A stretch of DNA of 64,000 nucleotides from Leptospira ainazelensis (GTDB lineage Bacteria > Spirochaetota > Leptospiria > Leptospirales > Leptospiraceae): contig NZ_JAFFPT010000078.1 in assembly GCF_016918785.1 (NCBI RefSeq), positions 1 through 64,000 on the forward strand, read 5' to 3'. This document shows positions 45,621 through 60,222 of this stretch, one piece after another (within the stretch, counting starts at the first letter, position 1; each line of letters opens with the position of its first letter). The notes under the pieces are model-generated. The model was not told where the DNA came from and made no database searches. It saw nothing but the letters and a program-made list of their open reading frames with translations. The position numbers and the translations under genes are program-made.

Positions 45621-45901
45621 ACGATATTATCGGAGAATTCGAAAAAGCATTCACGCCTGAAAACAAAAAAAGCAGAAGGTCACCCTTCTGCTTTCCTGAT
45701 TCTTAGATCTCGTATGTTTTCGGATTTCTAAAAAATCGAAAACATTTTTTTCGTCAACACACAACACACAAAGGTCACTTGCGAACCGAATAAAAAAACC
45801 GCCGCGATTTTATCCGAAAGCGGACTTCAAACCCGCTTCCGACTTTTTTCAACGGGCTCGGTTTTTCGGAGCAACAAATGTTGTGTAAAAAGAAATAGAT
45901 T
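45621..45901. other. Long 3' untranslated region
   Basis: About 210 bp between the lipoprotein stop and its terminator, with a further imperfect stem (GAAAGCGG / CCGCTTCC) near 45818-45842. No open frame of note. Confidence 0.45.
45671..45692 (-). terminator. Rho-independent terminator
   Basis: AGCAGAAGG / CCTTCTGCT stem with a TCAC loop; on the minus strand it is followed by a run of T (A run at 45664-45671). It ends the lipoprotein gene at 45902-47221. Confidence 0.8.
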
Positions 45902-47221
<1,320 letters not shown>

Positions 47222-47297
47222 GATTATTCCTTAAGAGTTTAAAAACTTCTCCCAAACGTTAAGGAAGCGAATCCAAAAGTCAAGAAATTCCGAAAAA

Positions 47298-48365
<1,068 letters not shown>

Positions 48366-48402
48366 GAGATTCTCCCGGGAGAATAATGCGTTAATATGAA
48401 AA

Positions 48403-48424
48403 GAGCCGGTGAAGACACCGGCTC
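48403..48424 (-). terminator. Rho-independent terminator
   Basis: GAGCCGGTG / CACCGGCTC, loop AAGA; TTTTCAT follows on the minus strand. It ends the gene at 48460-48843. Confidence 0.8.
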
Positions 48425-48459
48425 AGATTCTTAAAGAAGCGGGTAGCTGTCAAATGAAA

Positions 48460-48843
48460 TCAAGCAGTTACCATGTCTTTCTGCGAGAACTGTTTGCGTC
48501 TCTTTTGAAGTTCCGCAAACCATTCTTCGGCGTGCTTATGATAGGCTACAAGACGTTTGACGAAGATCCTTCTTTCAGGCATCAGAACTCGTCTCGCTTC
48601 ATGAATGATTTCTTCCACGATCTTTGCGTGAAAGGTAAAGTGACTGGAAAAAAGATTAAAATAATCTCTTTCCGAAGTTTCCCAGGGTCTGGAAGCAATA
48701 TCAGAAAAATACTGCTCTAACTGTCCGATATCATGGTCAAAGTCTGATTCGTATGGAGAATTGACGACTGCTATGGTATCAGTGAGATCTGTGAGTGTTT
48801 GAAAGTAACTTTCTAAATCGGGTAGTTCCACAGGTAAAATCAC
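48460..48843 (-). CDS. Hypothetical helical protein
   Basis: 127 residues from a GTG at 48843 with AGGAAA upstream. No signal peptide. Helical, with many aromatic and charged residues (HFTFHAKIVEEIIHEARRVLMPERRIFVKRLVAYHKHAEEWF, shown in part). The His/Glu pattern could be structural; no family recognised. It has its own terminator. Confidence 0.6.
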   Translation of the reverse strand: MILPVELPDLESYFQTLTDLTDTIAVVNSPYESDFDHDIGQLEQYFSDIASRPWETSERDYFNLFSSHFTFHAKIVEEIIHEARRVLMPERRIFVKRLVAYHKHAEEWFAELQKRRKQFSQKDMVTA

Positions 48844-48890
48844 CTTTCCTATAGGTTCCTTTTACCATCTTTTTTAGAGGCCTTGTCCGC

Positions 48891-49313
48891 TCAAGATTTT
48901 TTTAAGTATTCTCTCAAATGTTTTCCTTCTTCTTCCCATCCCTCAGAGGCCGCTTCGATCCAAACGTCATACTTATCGCCTACCGGATAACCCGAATTCG
49001 TCACGATGAGCTTTGAAGAATTCTCGCTCAAAGATTGAAATTCGAGTTTGAGCTCGATGTCCCCGGCCGGATGATCCTGCCAGAGAAGTATCAATTCTTT
49101 TAAAGGAACTATCTTTTTATAAATCCCGTTTGTGGTGAGGTCTCCCTCCATTCCGAGTTTCCAAGTCCAGGCAAAGTTTGCCCCTTCTTTCGGACGTCCG
49201 GTCACCTTATCCGCCAACCAGTGGATTAATTCTTCGTTGATCGTCACCGCGTTCCACACTCTCATCAGAGGATAGTCGAACTGAAATTCTTTTACAACAC
49301 TTCTCGTTTCCAT
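48891..49313 (-). CDS. SRPBCC/AHSA1-domain protein
   Basis: 140 residues, one START-like AHSA1 domain: VVKEFQFDYPLMRVWNAVTINEELIHWLAD at the start, then GTYxx-like strands (MEGDLTTNGIYKKIVPLKELILLW) and a C-terminal helix with GWEEEGKHLREYL (segments in part). These proteins bind hydrophobic ligands or help Hsp90; nothing specifies which here. It starts 9 bp after the stop of the dehydrogenase gene, so probably one operon. Confidence 0.85.
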   Translation of the reverse strand: METRSVVKEFQFDYPLMRVWNAVTINEELIHWLADKVTGRPKEGANFAWTWKLGMEGDLTTNGIYKKIVPLKELILLWQDHPAGDIELKLEFQSLSENSSKLIVTNSGYPVGDKYDVWIEAASEGWEEEGKHLREYLKKS

Positions 49314-49322
49314 GCTTTCCTA

Positions 49323-50126
<804 letters not shown>

Positions 50127-50364
50127 TCCAGAGCATTTTGTCCGTGAGAAGAGAGCGTTCAAGGATTTTTTCAATGGGAAAAGCGAAGATTGTGTTACGG
50201 CTAACCTAAAAAAGCGGGGTCTTGTTCGTCGTTTCCGCCGGAGATACGGTAAGAAATTTTCTCTAAAATGGACGCTCGCAAAAACAAAGAAGAAGCCTAA
50301 GAGGTATTGATAAACGACTTCACCCGTAAAGAAGTTTAGAGAAGTCGATTTATCTTTTAAGGAT

Positions 50365-50826
50365 CTATTCCGCGTGGGACTGAAAATTTACGACCTTCCA
50401 TTCTCCGTTTCGATTGAATCTCAGTGAAATTCTAAACGGAATTCCGCAAGGATCGTATTCGACGTTAAACGGATCGACCTCGACGCCGTTTTGATTCCAG
50501 TATCTCCGGATCCTGTTTCCATAAGACTGTTTTGGATAATGACCCGTAACCGAAAGATCGCAGGCCGTTAAATCGCCGTTTCCCAATTCTTTGCCGACCT
50601 TCTTTTGAAATCGTTCGAAGGAAGTTCCTACGATTGCATTCTCGTTCGTAAGAGTGAAGGCTTCTTCGAGTTTTTTTACGATCAACAATTCCAAAAATCG
50701 ATCGGAAACGAGAATCGCGTCTTTTGGCTCGTATTCCACGTTCTTCAAAAAATAAAAGGAACCACAAAAAAGAAGGGCGCTCAGAAAAACGATCCTGATC
50801 AAAATTCTAATTTTCATAAGGGTCAA
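50365..50826 (-). CDS. Membrane-anchored or secreted hypothetical protein
   Basis: 153 residues. N-terminal hydrophobic segment ([18 protein letters not shown]). The exported part has a helix bundle-like start ([35 protein letters not shown], in part) and ends with [14 protein letters not shown], a pattern reminiscent of NTF2/DUF4878-like small domains. No firm assignment. Confidence 0.6.
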   Translation of the reverse strand: MTLMKIRILIRIVFLSALLFCGSFYFLKNVEYEPKDAILVSDRFLELLIVKKLEEAFTLTNENAIVGTSFERFQKKVGKELGNGDLTACDLSVTGHYPKQSYGNRIRRYWNQNGVEVDPFNVEYDPCGIPFRISLRFNRNGEWKVVNFQSHAE

Positions 50827-51019
50827 TCCAAATTCTTCTCATAACCAAGATCCAAGAAGCCGGTTTCCTTGTTCGAAATCATTTTAATTTCATTCAAAAA
50901 AACGCATAACACGGCAATACGATCGTTTCCGAAAAGGGCGCATTCCAAAGACATATACCGATCTTTTCAATGCGCGGTTTCAACCTGATGACAGATAACG
51001 TTTTTCGGAGAATCTTGTT

Positions 51020-52291
<1,272 letters not shown>

Positions 52292-52316
52292 AGAGAGATT
52301 TTTTCCTCCCGGATAT

Positions 52317-52843
52317 TTAGGCTTTCAAATCCAGCTTTTTAGAGAGGAGGAATTCCAGAAAGTCTTCTGCGGTTTCCGAGACGATATTTTGCACTTCGTC
52401 AAAGTCTTTTAGAGTTCCATAAAATGGATCCGGAACCTCGGAATCTTTTTTGGAATCCTTTTGGAAGAATCGAAAGAGTTGCACTTTTTTTCTTTCTTCA
52501 TCGGTCGAAGCCAGATAGAGGATGTCTTTCTGGTTCGATTTATCCATCGCAAGAATATGATCGAATTCTTTGAAATCCTCCTTTCGAAACTGACGCGCCC
52601 TGTGTGTGAGTTCGATTCCTCGTTTACGCGCGGCTTGTCTCGCTCTCGGATCCGGAAGTTCTCCGAGATGAAACCGAGACGTTCCGCAGGAATCCACGAC
52701 AAAGGCGGATTCTAAATTTCTTTTTTGGATCAAATCTAAGAATGCGCCTTCCGCCGCGGGAGAACGGCAGATATTTCCGAGACAGACAAACAAAACACGA
52801 ATCGGGCTTCCGCCTTGTGAGGCTGACTTTTCAAAAGGTAAAT

Positions 52844-52868
<25 letters not shown>
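52317..52868 (-). CDS. Low-molecular-weight protein tyrosine phosphatase
   Basis: 183 residues from the ATG at 52868, overlapping the dehydrogenase gene stop by 25 bp; the frame is open to 52922. The P-loop is VLFVCLGNICRSPAAEG (C-x5-R-S) and the general acid lies in VPDPFYG (DP). Catalyses phosphotyrosine hydrolysis; in some relatives arsenate is reduced. Cotranscribed with the upstream dehydrogenase. Confidence 0.88.
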
Positions 52869-53590
<722 letters not shown>

Positions 53591-53741
53591 AGAATCAACT
53601 TCCTATTATCTTATAACTTGCTTCAAACATTAATTTCCGAAAAGGTTCAGTTTATTTGGTTTACCTTTAAAACCTCAAAGCAATAAATTTGTAAAAGGGC
53701 CCCTTTGGGAGCCGGTGCGAAAAAGAAAGGCGGTGAGGTGA

Positions 53742-54758
53742 ATGGACCTGAACCAGCAAAATGAAATTACCAGACTCAAAAGCCTGGTAGAACTCTACGA
53801 AAGAATTTCCAGACTCAGTGAAAGCGAACTTTTAGAAGCTGAAAAAACTCTCCAAGCTCACGAAAATACGGCGGGAATGGCGAGGCTCGAGTTAATCAAA
53901 ATGAACGAACAACTCAAAGCCATCCGCAACATCGGCCCCGATCTCAAAACAAAAGTAATCTCCCTTTTACACGATCACGAATCCGGATTGCCGGAATTTA
54001 AAACCCGAATCGCCGAACTCGCCTTAAACAATCCTTACTTCTATTCCGATTTTTTTAGAATCATCTCCCACTTGGAAATCCAAGAACCGGAAGCGCGAGA
54101 ACTCTGGGAAGAAATATATAAACACGGCGAAAGTATGAGTTCTTCTCTGGGAAGAAACGTCAACTTCGTAGTTTCGATGCTCGACTATATCTTCAGCAAA
54201 AATAGAATCATAGAAAATCCGAAAATCGTCGAGTTGTATTCCTTCGAGGAGATCATTCTCAACACCGTCATCGACGAAACGAGCGGGATCTACAACCGCA
54301 GATACTTCAACATCATTCTCAACAAAGAAATAAACCGAAGCTCGCGTTATCAGAGGGATTTTTGTCTTTTGATCCTGGATGTGGATAACTTTAAGATCAT
54401 CAACGATACATATGGACACGGATTCGGAGACGACATTCTAAGATTGATCGCCGGCACTATGCTTTTCTCTTTTCGTCAAGAGGATATCTGTTGTAGAATC
54501 GGCGGAGAGGAATTCGCGGTGATCTTACCGGAAACTCCGAAAGAAAACGCGCTCGTCGCGGCCAATCGTTTTCGAAACTATCTCTTAGAAGCTTCGATGA
54601 GTCAGTATGGACTGGCCGTCACGGTCTCCGGAGGGATTTGCAGATTTGGAGAAGACGGAAAAGACACGAACGAACTTTTTAAGAATGCGGACTCCGCCTT
54701 ATACAAAGCAAAAAAATCGGGAAAGGATAGAATTTTGATCCATTCTTCCGAAACTTAA
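53742..54758 (+). CDS. Diguanylate cyclase (GGDEF)
   Basis: 338 residues. N-terminal coiled coil (about 1-50, LKSLVELYERISRLSESELLEAEKTLQ in part), an unrecognised helical region (50-170) and a GGDEF domain (about 175-335). The active-site motif is GGEEF (about residues 254-258), and an inhibitory I-site RxxD (RQED) sits five residues upstream. So it should make c-di-GMP with product inhibition. No TM segment, so cytosolic. Tail-to-tail with a cyclic-nucleotide-binding gene. Confidence 0.92.
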   Translation: MDLNQQNEITRLKSLVELYERISRLSESELLEAEKTLQAHENTAGMARLELIKMNEQLKAIRNIGPDLKTKVISLLHDHESGLPEFKTRIAELALNNPYFYSDFFRIISHLEIQEPEARELWEEIYKHGESMSSSLGRNVNFVVSMLDYIFSKNRIIENPKIVELYSFEEIILNTVIDETSGIYNRRYFNIILNKEINRSSRYQRDFCLLILDVDNFKIINDTYGHGFGDDILRLIAGTMLFSFRQEDICCRIGGEEFAVILPETPKENALVAANRFRNYLLEASMSQYGLAVTVSGGICRFGEDGKDTNELFKNADSALYKAKKSGKDRILIHSSET

Positions 54759-54759
54759 A

Positions 54760-55158
54760 TCATCCCTCGGAAGTCCCGAATTCCAATTCTCCCGATGCGT
54801 ATTCGTCCAACTTAGAAATCAAAATCGCGTTCGTGTTTGCGAGGCGATCCGCAAGAATTCGAACCATCTTTGCGGAGAAGTCCGGATTGTTCACTAAGAA
54901 CTTTTCCAGTTGTTGTTTACTTTCGATCACGGCGAGTTCACAATCCAAAATCGTCTTCGCGGTGGCCGTTCTCGGCGAGGAACGAAAGAGAGCCATCTCG
55001 CCGAAAAAGTCTCCTTTTTTCATGATCGCGAGACGTTGTACTACATTCTTACGAGTAAAAAAGATTTCAACGGATCCGCTAAGAATCACATACATCGCGT
55101 TATTCAGTTCGCCTTCGCGAAAGATAATTCCGCCGGCAGGGATCTGCACCTTATTCAT
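54760..55158 (-). CDS. Cyclic nucleotide-binding domain protein
   Basis: 132 residues, a single cNMP-binding (CAP_ED) domain: GGIIFREGELNNAMYVILSGSVEIFF, then the phosphate-binding cassette FFGEMALFRSSPRTATAKTILDCEL (in part), which has the GE-x-AL and RTAT residues that contact the nucleotide phosphate and ribose. No DNA-binding domain, so it likely acts as a regulatory subunit. The stop lies one base from the cyclase stop. Confidence 0.9.
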   Translation of the reverse strand: MNKVQIPAGGIIFREGELNNAMYVILSGSVEIFFTRKNVVQRLAIMKKGDFFGEMALFRSSPRTATAKTILDCELAVIESKQQLEKFLVNNPDFSAKMVRILADRLANTNAILISKLDEYASGELEFGTSEG

Positions 55159-55213
55159 TTTTTAAACCGACCTAATAAATTAGATTCTTTACCAAAAAAT
55201 CGCATATTGACAG

Positions 55214-56431
55214 ATGAATATTAATTCTACCCCGGAAAAGTACACTCTTTTTATGAATTCACATCTTCAGCTTTTCATGGATCTATTCGGTCTGTTTCTT
55301 CTATTTGCCTTTTTCTTTTTCGCAAATCGATCTTCCCAAATTCTAATCTCGTCTCCGCAAAAAGACGACTCAAGCGGCGGAAGAAGCGAATCGATAGATT
55401 TTATCCGCGGACTCGCGATCACCGGAATCGTTTTTATCCACGTCAATTCCTACTTTCAATACTTCGGACCGGAGCAAAGCTCATCGGTTGCGACTCTCGC
55501 CCTTTCCAATCTTGCTCGATTTAGCGTCCCGGCCTTTATTCTTTCTTCCGGAATTTTTCTGAAATATACAAACTTTAGAGACTACTGGAAATCAAAGATC
55601 CTTTCACTGATTCTTCCTTATTTCTTTGCGAGCCTACTCGCGGCTTGGGTTAAATTAGGGACGGCGCCGGATTTGGGATCTTTCTTCTACGGGTTATTAC
55701 TCGGAACCTGGTGCGCTCCTTATTACTTTGTTCCGCTTCTTTTTTCGTTTTATCTGATCTTTCCCTTGTTTTCAAAAATCCAAACAAAACTTAACACTAA
55801 AAAGGCGATTTTTTCGATCCTCCTCTTAAGCCTGATCGTCAACTTAACTTCCAATCATGTTTTTCCGCTTTTTCCGGAGGGAATAATACGAACGATCGAG
55901 CCGATTTTATTCACCGGATTTGTATTCTTTTTCACCTTCGGAATGTTAGCCGGAAAATGGTTTAAACAACCTAAGAATTTTTTGACTCTTTCGGAAGAAA
56001 AGTCCTCCCCCCTCCCCTACTCTCTAAAAACGATCCTTTGGATCGGAATTTTAATCTATCTTTCAACGCTGTTTTTGGCGGGAATTTTTTGGAAGTTCGA
56101 TTCCTCCAATCACCTGATCTTCTATCCGCTCGGGATGTTTCTCGCGATTTTTTTCTGGGCTGAAAAAACGCAGGGCCAAAGGAGACATAAAACTTTGATC
56201 GGCGCTTTTGCTTTTTTAGGAAAGAACAGCATGGGAATTTTTCTTTTACATCCGATTCTCATCCACCTTATGCACGCTTGGAGTCCTTTCGAATGGGGGG
56301 CTGCGTTTTCTTGGATTTGGATTCCGATAACGGCTCTGGTCAACGTTCTTCTGCCGCTTTTGATCTGGCTGGTCGTAACTAAAATTTCGGAATTTCCGGC
56401 AAAAATCCTTTCGCCGGCGACTAAAAGTTAA
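55214..56431 (+). CDS. Acyltransferase 3 family membrane protein
   Basis: Up to 405 residues; the start is 55214 or ATG 55253, neither with a clear ribosome site. About ten TM helices. Family features: ESIDFIRGLAITGIVFIHVNSYFQYF near residue 60 (R-G-x-A-I and catalytic His region), GTWCAPYYFVPLLFSFYLIFPLF (WyLp-like) and a late KNSMGIFLLHPILIHLMH. These enzymes O-acylate sugars of surface glycans such as LPS. The substrate here is unknown. Confidence 0.8.
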   Translation: MNINSTPEKYTLFMNSHLQLFMDLFGLFLLFAFFFFANRSSQILISSPQKDDSSGGRSESIDFIRGLAITGIVFIHVNSYFQYFGPEQSSSVATLALSNLARFSVPAFILSSGIFLKYTNFRDYWKSKILSLILPYFFASLLAAWVKLGTAPDLGSFFYGLLLGTWCAPYYFVPLLFSFYLIFPLFSKIQTKLNTKKAIFSILLLSLIVNLTSNHVFPLFPEGIIRTIEPILFTGFVFFFTFGMLAGKWFKQPKNFLTLSEEKSSPLPYSLKTILWIGILIYLSTLFLAGIFWKFDSSNHLIFYPLGMFLAIFFWAEKTQGQRRHKTLIGAFAFLGKNSMGIFLLHPILIHLMHAWSPFEWGAAFSWIWIPITALVNVLLPLLIWLVVTKISEFPAKILSPATKS

Positions 56432-56441
56432 AAATAAAGAA

Positions 56442-57044
56442 TCACATCCCGTTTGAAAATTCTTTCTTAAAAGTAAGACCGGACGCACGGACGGTCTTCA
56501 GCGCCTCTCCATAACTTACCAAAATTTTGAGTGCAAAGTCGATCCTTTCACGGATATAAGAATCTTCCTTACTTACGGCTTCCGATCCGTTTAGGACGTT
56601 TTCAGCGTCTCTTACGATGATATGTTCCGGTATATAGCAGACTTTTGTATTTTTATAACTGCTCATTCTAAGTTCAGCGACCGGATAACTTCCGCCGCGG
56701 CTCGCGGAGACGGCCCCGATGAGCGCGGGTTTGTGACCGAGAATTTTGTGATTACAGTAGAGAAGAAAATTCTTTAGACCCGGAGACGCCATTCCGGAGT
56801 ATTCGGGAGTCACAAAAACAAAAGCGTCGGCTTGATCCAGTTCGGACTCGATCGGTTTCCAAATCTTATCCCATTCTTCGCCTCCGTCCCAGAAAGAATC
56901 GTCCCATACGGGCAACCTATGATTCCCGAGATCCAGAGTCCAAACCTGGTGCCCGAAGGAAATGAGCCGGGTTTTCATCCATTCTGCAACCTTTGCAGAC
57001 TGGGAAATTTTTCGATGTGAAGCCGAAATGATGGCAAGTTTCAT
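56442..57044 (-). CDS. NADPH-dependent FMN reductase family protein
   Basis: 200 residues from the ATG at 57044 (GGAGAA upstream); the frame is open to 57128. MKLAIISASHRKISQSAKVAEWM starts the flavodoxin-like fold, and VFVTPEYSGMASPGLKNFLLYC and GAVSASRGGSYPV are the FMN-contact regions (segments in part). Uses NAD(P)H to reduce flavin, quinones or related compounds. Overlaps no neighbour; converges with the acyltransferase. Confidence 0.85.
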   Translation of the reverse strand: MKLAIISASHRKISQSAKVAEWMKTRLISFGHQVWTLDLGNHRLPVWDDSFWDGGEEWDKIWKPIESELDQADAFVFVTPEYSGMASPGLKNFLLYCNHKILGHKPALIGAVSASRGGSYPVAELRMSSYKNTKVCYIPEHIIVRDAENVLNGSEAVSKEDSYIRERIDFALKILVSYGEALKTVRASGLTFKKEFSNGM

Positions 57045-57268
57045 GTTTTCTCCGATTTGAAAACGTTTAGCTCTGATTCTTTTTTCACGATTCGTTTTAG
57101 ATCCTAACCTTGTGCTCGGAATTTCCAAAACAAGAAGTTACTTTATTATAACCTTAGAAGGAATCGACGCCCCTTCTTCAAGCCATTTTTCAAAGATATC
57201 CTGGGAACAAAGATGAAAAGAAAAAAACGGCCTTAAACGGAGCTAAAGCCGATGATTCCTGAAAAACC

Positions 57269-57976
57269 TCAGTCCTTCAGGCCGTATTTCTTCTTTAGCG
57301 AGGAAAGTTCTTTTATGAATTTTTCCCTTTGCTGCGAGGTGAGTTTTCCGAGTTGTAAAACTATCTTTGAGGGGGCCGACTTTCGGGGTGAAATCATTTC
57401 ACCCCCCCGTCCTTCCTTTTGTTTTAGGAGGTCTTCCAGATTTTTTACGGACGCGTCTTTTCCGGATTTAATTAGATCGGCGACGGACTTCTGATCCAGA
57501 CGCGCGATCGAGCTGAGCTGTTTTACGTATCTTTCGGTAAATCCCAAAACCTTTGAGACCTCTTCCGCGGTTTTTCTTTTTTCCTTTCTGAGATATTGAA
57601 TCGCGCGTCCGACTTCCCAAGGATTGAGGCTCTTTCGTTTTTCATTTTCCGCGAGGGCCATTTCGAAACACTTATCTTCGGAAGCCGACGTTTCGATCGC
57701 CGGGATCGCCGTCCACTTTAGGGTTTTTGCGGCTTGGTATCTTCTTTCACCTGCGACTATCTGATATTTTTTACCTGATTTTCTAACTACTATCGGCTCG
57801 ATCAACCCGAGACGTTTCATCGATTCGACGAGGTCGGATACTTCTTCCTTTCCAAAAACCCTCGGCTGCACCGGATTTGGAATAATATCCGAAAGTTGAA
57901 TTTCGGTTTTTGAAGATTCTTTTTCACCAAACGCGGTGAGGAGATCCATTCCTGCAAAGTCAGAACGTTTAGCCAT
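57269..57976 (-). CDS. parB: ParB-family partition protein
   Basis: 235 residues: ParB N-domain (about 22-110: VQPRVFGKEEVSDLVESMKRLGLIEPIVV, GERRYQAAKTL box, in part), a helix-turn-helix (GFTERYVKQLSSIARLDQKSV), and a short C-terminal region (QQREKFIKELSSLKKKYGL) for dimerisation. ParB CTPases load at parS sites and slide on DNA. It overlaps parA by 8 bp. A 21-bp palindrome, candidate parS, lies inside the gene at 57385-57405. Confidence 0.92.
   Translation of the reverse strand: MAKRSDFAGMDLLTAFGEKESSKTEIQLSDIIPNPVQPRVFGKEEVSDLVESMKRLGLIEPIVVRKSGKKYQIVAGERRYQAAKTLKWTAIPAIETSASEDKCFEMALAENEKRKSLNPWEVGRAIQYLRKEKRKTAEEVSKVLGFTERYVKQLSSIARLDQKSVADLIKSGKDASVKNLEDLLKQKEGRGGEMISPRKSAPSKIVLQLGKLTSQQREKFIKELSSLKKKYGLKD
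57385..57405. promoter_or_regulatory. Candidate parS site 1 (inside parB)
   Basis: Perfect palindrome GGGGTGAAA-TCA-TTTCACCCC. The same 9-bp arms occur at 59042-59062, upstream of parA, with a different spacer. Both have GGCCGAC next to an arm. Its presence within coding sequence is hard to explain by chance. Confidence 0.6.
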
Positions 57977-58886
57977 TTGAAATCCTCTTTATCAATTCAT
58001 CCGCGAGGGAGAAAAACATCTGCATCGCTTTGCCGTCGTATTCTCCCAAGAGCTTTTTTTTTGCCTGCGCCTGGGGAATCGACTCCCTTCTATAAATTAC
58101 GGTTTCAAAAACTCCGAAGTATTTTCGGATCGCATCGGCGAGACCCGCAAGGGCCCTCGCGTCTTCATACTGATTGAGAACTGCGCCCAAAAGATTGAGA
58201 GAAGGATTGGCCTTCCTTTTTATTTTTAAGATCGTAGAATGAAGGTCTTTTAAACCTTGGACGCTAAATGCTCTCGTCTGAATCGGAATCAAAACGTGAT
58301 CCGCCGCGATCAAAGCGTTTTCAAGAATCAAACCTAGGGACGGAGGACAATCTATGATGATATATTTATAGCTGGAGCGAACCGGCTTGAGTGCGTCCTT
58401 CAAAAGTTCAAAATCGTCCCTTTCATAGGGAGTAGTAAAATTGGCGAGATGGATCGAAGACGGAAGCAGGTCCAAACCGTCCGCGAGTTTTACGATCAAG
58501 TCTTGAACCGGAACCGGTTCTTCGCCTCGGTAGCCGAGGGCGTGAAAAACCGATTTTTCTACGGACCCAAAAAACAACTGAGTTATATTTGCCTGAGCGT
58601 CCCAATCCACGAGTAAAACCGGAGCCGTTTTGGAAAGAGCCTCCGCGAGACAAACCGAAACCGTAGTTTTTCCTTCTCCGCCTTTTTGGTTTGAAACGGC
58701 GATGATTACGGATTCATAAACCGCCTGATCGGACTTTTGAAAATACTTTTCGATCACTTCACGGTCGTATTTTCCTTTTCCGGAAGAAGGAATTTTCCAT
58801 TCTTTGACCTTGGACAAAAACTCTTCCTCCGAAGGGACTTCATACTCGTCTAAGACCTGGCGTGTTGTAAGAATTTTGGAACTCAT
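57969..58886 (-). CDS. parA: ParA-family partition ATPase
   Basis: 305 residues. N-terminal extension (about 1-55: LTTRQVLDEYEVPSEEEFLSKVKEWKIP, in part) looks like a DNA-binding helix-turn-helix/MerR-like segment, as in type Ia ParA proteins. The deviant Walker A is KGGEGKTT at residues 68-75, followed by VDWDAQANITQLF and the switch IIDCPPSLGLIL. It moves or positions ParB-bound DNA. Operon parA-parB; candidate parS sites flank the pair. Confidence 0.92.
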   Translation of the reverse strand: MSSKILTTRQVLDEYEVPSEEEFLSKVKEWKIPSSGKGKYDREVIEKYFQKSDQAVYESVIIAVSNQKGGEGKTTVSVCLAEALSKTAPVLLVDWDAQANITQLFFGSVEKSVFHALGYRGEEPVPVQDLIVKLADGLDLLPSSIHLANFTTPYERDDFELLKDALKPVRSSYKYIIIDCPPSLGLILENALIAADHVLIPIQTRAFSVQGLKDLHSTILKIKRKANPSLNLLGAVLNQYEDARALAGLADAIRKYFGVFETVIYRRESIPQAQAKKKLLGEYDGKAMQMFFSLADELIKRISNG

Positions 58887-59096
58887 ACTTTTTGGGAGCT
58901 TGTGATATCAGAATCGCGTAAACTATCGCACTTTGTCAAATCAATACTATGTCCCATTGATTTACAACCGCTAAAAAACGGAATTGCATGAGTAGGGTAG
59001 GGCGGTTATTCTGCCTTGATTCCCGGATGAAGGGCTTCAAAGGGGTGAAACGATTTCACCCCGGCCGACCAACCGAGTTTCAATAAAAATAGAATT
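58887..59096. other. Divergent control region of parAB
   Basis: 210 bp between parA (minus) and a plus-strand outer membrane protein gene. Holds palindrome copy 2 (59042-59062). Confidence 0.6.
59042..59062. promoter_or_regulatory. Candidate parS site 2 (upstream of parA)
   Basis: Perfect palindrome GGGGTGAAA-CGA-TTTCACCCC, followed by GGCCGACC. Arms identical to those at 57385-57405. It lies 156 bp before the parA start, and 35 bp before the divergent gene. Confidence 0.6.
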
Positions 59097-60206
<1,110 letters not shown>

Positions 60207-60222
60207 ACCGCAGGCAACCCAA

